Below, piece after piece: positions 6,204-9,399 of a stretch of 9,399 bases of DNA; the stretch's first letter is position 1, and the number at the start of each line of letters is the position of its first letter. Position numbers and translations under genes: made by a program. The DNA is from Chloroflexota bacterium (GTDB taxonomy: Bacteria > Chloroflexota > Dehalococcoidia > Lucifugimonadales > Australimonadaceae), in NCBI GenBank assembly GCA_022574265.1, contig JACZSI010000062.1, forward strand, positions 1 through 9,399, given 5' to 3'. The notes beneath the pieces were generated by a model. It saw only the letters and a list, made by a program, of their open reading frames with translations, ran no database searches and was not told where the DNA came from.

Positions 6204-7334
6204 TTAGCTCCTGAGGCGCGGGATGAACTCGGCCATCTGGGACTGCGTCCCGGCTTTGGCGAGCGCCTCCTCGAACAGGTCGTGGATCAGGGGCTCCTCG
6301 TCCTCGTACTCGATCTGTCCGCCGCCGAGCTTCACGCTGACGTCGGTCTCGCCCTCCATCGCCACGCCAAGCGAGAAGTAGTACTTCTGGGAGTTCCAGC
6401 GGAACGCGAGGTAGCGGGCGGGAGTGGCGCCGCCGTTGAAGTGCTGGTGGAACCAGCCGTTGGGCGGCACGACCATCGCGCCAGGCTTCCAGTCCACGCG
6501 CTCCATGCCCTCCTCTCCCGGACCCTCGTGGGAGGGCCAGAGCAGCGAGTAGCCCGAGCCCTTGATGATGATGACGTGGGCACCCGGGCCGTGGCGGTGC
6601 GCCTTCTTGTAGGTGCCCACGGGGAACTCCGAGATGTGCGCCGTCTGCGTCTGGTCGGCGAGCTCCAGCTTGATGTGGGCGCCGCCCGCGCCGCGCTCCT
6701 TCCACGTGAACGTGGTGAACGTCTCGATATCGGGGACGAAGTTCGTCTCCCACACGTTCGTCCGCCCGGCCCTCGCCGTCCACATCGTCCCTTCGCCTTG
6801 GAAGAGCTTCGCGCCGCCCATGCGGTCTTCGAAGACGTAGGGGTTGTTGAAGATGAACCCTTCGTTGTGGAAGAGGTTCATCGTGAGCGGGGCGGTCGTG
6901 ACCGCGACGAACCGGGCCGGCTCCGTGCCGCTGCCGTTCAGGTGCTGGTGCCAGACGTTGATCGGCACGGAGAAGACGCTGCCCTTGTGCCACTCGAAGC
7001 TGATGCGGCTGTTGGGGTCGTCCCCGACGAGCGTCGCGCCACGCCCCTCCAGCACGTAGATGTTCTTCTCGAAGATGTGCCGCTCCGGGGCCATCTTCTT
7101 GCCCGGCTCGATCTCCGCCACGTAGGCGTCGTTCGTGCCGCCGGCGCCGTCCAGGTTGATGTAGGTCCCCAGGCATTCGAGCCGCGCCCACGGCTTGACC
7201 TCGACGGTGCGCAGGTCGTCGACGGCGAACCCCGTGATGATGGGGATGCCCTCGGTCGCCTGGAAGGCCGCATAGCCGCCGATCTGGACGATCCGCTCCT
7301 GGTCCTCGCGCAGCTCCGGCTTCGACGTAGTCAT
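6204..7334 (-). CDS. Bicupin, gentisate 1,2-dioxygenase-like
   Basis: The 376-residue protein has two cupin domains (about 65-150 and 225-320), as in gentisate and 1-hydroxy-2-naphthoate dioxygenases, which use Fe(II) and oxygen to open hydroxylated aromatic acids without a catechol. The C-terminal cupin has H246-R-H248 and a textbook second motif, G285-x5-P291-x-G293-x2-H296-x3-N300, so it is the likely metal site. The Glu of motif 1 seems replaced (H253 nearby). The N-terminal cupin keeps H86 and H129 but has E84 where the first His would be, and N126 where the second motif has Gly. No signal peptide, so cytosolic. AGGAGG lies 5 bases before the ATG at 7334. It stands between the Pht5-like and Rieske genes. 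Ring cleavage is inferred; a non-catalytic or different bicupin oxygenase is possible. Confidence 0.83.
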   Translation of the reverse strand: MTTSKPELREDQERIVQIGGYAAFQATEGIPIITGFAVDDLRTVEVKPWARLECLGTYINLDGAGGTNDAYVAEIEPGKKMAPERHIFEKNIYVLEGRGATLVGDDPNSRISFEWHKGSVFSVPINVWHQHLNGSGTEPARFVAVTTAPLTMNLFHNEGFIFNNPYVFEDRMGGAKLFQGEGTMWTARAGRTNVWETNFVPDIETFTTFTWKERGAGGAHIKLELADQTQTAHISEFPVGTYKKAHRHGPGAHVIIIKGSGYSLLWPSHEGPGEEGMERVDWKPGAMVVPPNGWFHQHFNGGATPARYLAFRWNSQKYYFSLGVAMEGETDVSVKLGGGQIEYEDEEPLIHDLFEEALAKAGTQSQMAEFIPRLRS

Positions 7335-7365
7335 GTTCTCCTCCTAGCGGAAACGCAGCGTGGCC

Positions 7366-7394
7366 CTTGTACACCGCGCTCCGGGGGGCGTCAA
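7366..7394 (-). promoter_or_regulatory. Candidate sigma-70 promoter of the bicupin gene
   Basis: TTGACG (7389-7394, five of six) and TACAAG (7366-7371, four of six) are separated by exactly 17 bases. The -35 box begins one base after the Pht5-like stop codon (TAG at 7396-7398). The leader to the ATG at 7334 would be about 25 bases and contains the strong AGGAGG site. Confidence 0.55.
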
Positions 7395-7395
7395 C

Positions 7396-8352
7396 CTACG
7401 TATCGAGCGTGCCCGCCGCGAAGATCTCGTCGTACGCAAGCTTGCGGCTCGTGATGCCCTGCTCCGCGTTGTACTCGACGAAGCGGTCGATCAGGCTGCG
7501 GTTCGCGTCCACGCCGTAGGCCCACGGGTCGCCCCACGCGGCCGTCTGCTCGACCAGACGCTCGCGCAGATAGACGACCGAGAAGCCGGCGCGGTCGTTC
7601 AGGATGTCCTCGTACGCCTTCGTCTTGGCCGCATCGAAGGCGTCGTAGAGCTTGCGCGCGAGGTCCGGATGCTCGCCGTCGAGCTTCTTGCTCATGACGA
7701 TGAGGTGCATCACCGGGTGCACGCCCGTCTCGTCGTAGAGCTTCTTGTCCTCGGCCTGGTAGTCGAAGAGGCGCCGCACGCTTCCGTCGCCTTCGAGCCG
7801 CTCCCACGCGGCCCCGTCCGAGATGTCGGTGATGATGGCGTCGACCTCGCCGTCGAGGAGGCGGTCCCACGGCGGCTTCGACGGCCCGTCCGGGTGCTCG
7901 ATGTGCGTCTCGACGTGCAGCGGGAACACCGCGCCCTTGCGGTTGACGACCCACCGGAAGCTCGAGACGTCGACGCCGTGGCGGCCCTGCAGCAGCCCGG
8001 CGAGCTGGATGGTGATGCCCGTGGGGTACGAGGCCGTGCCGATGCGCTTGCCGGCAAGGTCCGCGGGCCCATCGATGCCCGCGTCGTTGCGGACGAACAG
8101 GTACTGGTAGACCGACTTGCGCTTGATGAACAGCGGCAGGCCGATGAGCTCCCACCCGGCCTCGATGGCCGAGAGCCAGTAGCCGCCGTTGAGGTCGCAG
8201 AGGCCGAAGGCTCCCGTGCGCAGCTCGGGCTGGTCCTCCCAGACCATGGCGGGCGTGGCGACGGGCTTGAGCGTGACGCCAGGGACCTCGATGCGCCCGT
8301 CGAGCAGCGGCATCGTGTGGTCGTAGCGCATCTTGGGGAAGAGCAGGTCCAT
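7396..8352 (-). CDS. 4,5-dihydroxyphthalate decarboxylase-like protein (Pht5 family, periplasmic-binding fold)
   Basis: The 318-residue product opens with MRYDHTMPLLDGRIEVPGVTL (8-28), the N-terminal signature I associate with proteins annotated as 4,5-dihydroxyphthalate decarboxylase, and ends with WAYGVDANRSLIDRFVEYNAEQGIT (277-301), also typical of that group. The middle holds the two-lobe binding-protein pattern, with LAGKRIGTASYPTGITIQLAGLL (99-121) and LLDGEVDAIITDIS (165-178). There is no signal peptide or lipobox, and no ABC permease or ATPase next to it, which favours a cytosolic enzyme over a transport receptor. Pht5 decarboxylates 4,5-dihydroxyphthalate to protocatechuate; the family also contains uncharacterised members, so the exact substrate is open. 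GGAGG lies 7 bases before ATG 8352. It is probably the first gene of the block with the bicupin and Rieske genes. Confidence 0.78.
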   Translation of the reverse strand: MDLLFPKMRYDHTMPLLDGRIEVPGVTLKPVATPAMVWEDQPELRTGAFGLCDLNGGYWLSAIEAGWELIGLPLFIKRKSVYQYLFVRNDAGIDGPADLAGKRIGTASYPTGITIQLAGLLQGRHGVDVSSFRWVVNRKGAVFPLHVETHIEHPDGPSKPPWDRLLDGEVDAIITDISDGAAWERLEGDGSVRRLFDYQAEDKKLYDETGVHPVMHLIVMSKKLDGEHPDLARKLYDAFDAAKTKAYEDILNDRAGFSVVYLRERLVEQTAAWGDPWAYGVDANRSLIDRFVEYNAEQGITSRKLAYDEIFAAGTLDT

Positions 8353-8382
8353 GGGGGGGCCTCCGGAGCCTCGGATGGCGCC

Positions 8383-8411
8383 CTTCTACCAAGAACGGCG
8401 GGGCCGGTCAA
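8383..8411 (-). promoter_or_regulatory. Candidate sigma-70 promoter of the Pht5-like gene
   Basis: TTGACC (8406-8411, five of six) is followed after exactly 17 bases by TAGAAG (8383-8388, four of six) and then GGCGCC. Transcription would begin near 8376, giving a leader of about 24 bases. It lies between the stop of the small membrane protein gene (8429) and the Pht5-like start. Confidence 0.6.
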
Positions 8412-8428
8412 GCGAGGCGGGCGGGCCG

Positions 8429-8668
8429 TCAACTCGCCAGTGGCTGGCCCGCCGTCTCGGCCCGGTGGCGCACCCAGAAGCGGCGCAGGGCCACGAGCGA
8501 CCACAGCGCCTCGACGCCCGTGATCGGATACGCCTGGACGAGCGCGCTGTAGGCCGCCGTGGCGGCGGACGCCCCGGCGAACGCCAGCACGAGCCACTTG
8601 GAGCGCGCCTCCTGCCAGTACGCGAGCAGCATGACGGAAACGGCGATGGTACCGAAGGCGGTGAGCAT
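8429..8668 (-). CDS. Small three-helix membrane protein (CBU_0592-like?)
   Basis: A 79-residue hydrophobic protein begins at ATG 8668. Three membrane segments are apparent: about 3-18, 25-45 and 49-65, followed by a basic tail (RRFWVRHR, 62-69) expected in the cytoplasm by the positive-inside rule. The pattern of a LLAYW end to helix 1 and a VEALWSLVALRR third helix resembles the small uncharacterised CBU_0592 family, but this is only a resemblance. There is no Shine-Dalgarno sequence; a TACAAT box lies 8 bases upstream of the start codon, so the message may be almost leaderless. The frame stays open upstream to 9085 but that part is the antisense shadow of the amidohydrolase gene. Function unknown; no obvious link to the catabolic genes. 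Confidence 0.68.
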   Translation of the reverse strand: MLTAFGTIAVSVMLLAYWQEARSKWLVLAFAGASAATAAYSALVQAYPITGVEALWSLVALRRFWVRHRAETAGQPLAS

Positions 8669-8676
8669 GATGCGGC

Positions 8677-8682
8677 ATTGTA
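8677..8682 (-). promoter_or_regulatory. -10 box (TACAAT) close to the small membrane protein start
   Basis: TACAAT matches five of six consensus positions and ends 8 bases before ATG 8668. Transcription starting 6-8 bases downstream of it would begin at or next to the start codon. No good -35 hexamer is seen at 16-18 bases. Confidence 0.42.
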
Positions 8683-8702
8683 CGCGGGCGGGACGCCCTC
8701 GC

Positions 8703-8731
8703 TTGCCGCGCGCCGTGCGCCTCGGTAGAAT
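8703..8731 (+). promoter_or_regulatory. Candidate sigma-70 promoter of the second amidohydrolase
   Basis: TTGCCG (8703-8708, four of six) and TAGAAT (8726-8731, five of six) are separated by 17 bases, and CGCGCC follows the -10. The expected start near 8738 gives a leader of about 36 bases. It is back to back with the -10 box of the small membrane protein gene. Confidence 0.6.
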
Positions 8732-8773
8732 CGCGCCCGCAGGCGTCCTCGCGGCAACCCACGGAGGTGGACC

Positions 8774-9399
8774 ATGGCGACCGAGCAGCTCGAGCGCGTG
8801 ATCGACGGCGACGGCCACGTGATGGAGGACCTGGCCGGCGTGCGCTCGCATATGTCCGAGGTGTATCAGACCACGCGGCGTGCGGTCGACCCGTTCCCGC
8901 CGCTGGACCACCTGCACTCGTCCAACCAGCACATCTCGCCTCCGGGGTCCTTCGCCCCCGTCCAGGCGGACGGCTGGATCGAGTTCCTCGACGACGTCGG
9001 CATCGACTCCACGGTGCTCTACACGACCCGCGGGCTCTCGTTCGGCAAGGTCATCAGCCGCGACTGGGCGATCGAGCTGGCGCACGCCTACAACGACTGG
9101 CTCTACGAGACGTACCTCTCCAAGAACTCACGGTTCAAGGGCATGGGGCTGATCCCGCTCCAGGACCCGAAGGAGGCCGCGAAGGAGCTCCGGCGCATCG
9201 TGCGCGACTACGGCATGTGCGGCGCGATGCTGCCGTCGACCGGCGCGGCGCAGGCACACCTGGGCGACGAGCGCTACTGGCCGATCTACGAGGAGGCGAG
9301 CAACCTGGGGTGCGCCATCGGCATCCACGGCGGCGCGCACGAGAACCTCGGCATGGACGACCTCACGCCGTATGCGCCGGTCAACGCGCTCGGGCACCC
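8774..9399 (+). CDS. Second amidohydrolase-2 family protein, C-terminus beyond the window
   Basis: The frame is open from ATG 8774 to the right edge (208 visible residues). The strand-1 metal motif is D13-x-H15 in VIDGDGHVME. H185 in AIGIHGGAH is the strand-5 ligand. FLDDVGIDSTVLYTT (71-85) and AYNDWLYETY (105-114) match the corresponding LGIDVQILYPT and YNRWLADIW segments of the amidohydrolase at 3854, so the two are distant paralogues. The C-terminal strand-8 aspartate would lie outside the window. There is no signal peptide. GGAGG at 8763-8767 sits 6 bases before the ATG. As for its relative, the reaction is either hydrolysis or decarboxylation of an acid substrate, which cannot be chosen from the sequence. 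It has its own promoter divergent from the catabolic block. Confidence 0.88.
   Translation, partial: MATEQLERVIDGDGHVMEDLAGVRSHMSEVYQTTRRAVDPFPPLDHLHSSNQHISPPGSFAPVQADGWIEFLDDVGIDSTVLYTTRGLSFGKVISRDWAIELAHAYNDWLYETYLSKNSRFKGMGLIPLQDPKEAAKELRRIVRDYGMCGAMLPSTGAAQAHLGDERYWPIYEEASNLGCAIGIHGGAHENLGMDDLTPYAPVNALGH

Noticed and set aside
6282..8523. Long plus-strand frames (6282-7454 and 7360-8523) opposite the bicupin and Pht5-like genes
   Set aside because: Both are Arg/Val/Asp-rich shadows caused by third-position GC bias; the minus-strand genes have conserved motifs and ribosome binding sites.
8429..9085. 218-codon minus-strand frame extending the small membrane protein upstream
   Set aside because: The upstream part crosses the divergent promoter region and lies antisense to the amidohydrolase start, with no membrane or domain pattern; only the last 79 codons look real.

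Overview
The window is high-GC bacterial DNA, densely packed, with no RNA genes, no mobile element and no CRISPR array that I can see. It reads like a chromosomal stretch from an uncultured soil, marine or sediment bacterium rich in amidohydrolases and Rieske oxygenases. Chloroflexota-like or other GC-rich lineages would fit, but nothing here settles the taxon and I hold that guess weakly.

Layout. Positions 1-3723 are on the minus strand and hold, in order of transcription, a class I SAM methyltransferase (2911-3723), an acetolactate-synthase-type ThDP enzyme (1216-2850) and a secreted YWTD-repeat beta-propeller (1-1223, running off the left edge). The propeller start overlaps the ThDP stop by 8 bases, so the two are probably translationally coupled. 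A divergent intergenic region (3724-3853) leads to a plus-strand amidohydrolase (3854-4912). This converges, with a 15-base gap, on a second minus-strand block: Pht5-like decarboxylase/periplasmic-binding-fold protein (7396-8352), gentisate-dioxygenase-like bicupin (6204-7334) and Rieske oxygenase alpha subunit (4928-6163). A small membrane protein (8429-8668) lies upstream of that block on the same strand. From a second divergent region (8669-8773) a second amidohydrolase (8774-right edge) is read on the plus strand.

How the genes may work together. The Rieske oxygenase, the 4,5-dihydroxyphthalate-decarboxylase-like protein, the ring-cleavage-type bicupin and two metal-dependent amidohydrolases of the ACMSD/resorcylate-decarboxylase superfamily together look like a catabolic set for an aromatic carboxylic acid: hydroxylation, decarboxylation, ring opening and processing of the opened product. 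The ThDP enzyme could act on a 2-oxo acid product. This is an inference from family membership and co-location. The substrate is unknown, and no oxygenase reductase/ferredoxin or diol dehydrogenase is in view.

Control. Several genes are preceded by sigma-70-like promoters with a TAGAAT-type -10 box followed by a GC-rich GCGCC segment. An identical 18-base copy precedes both the methyltransferase and the ThDP gene. The bicupin has its own promoter immediately after the Pht5-like stop codon. No intergenic gap exceeds about 130 bases, so there are no long unexplained non-coding stretches.
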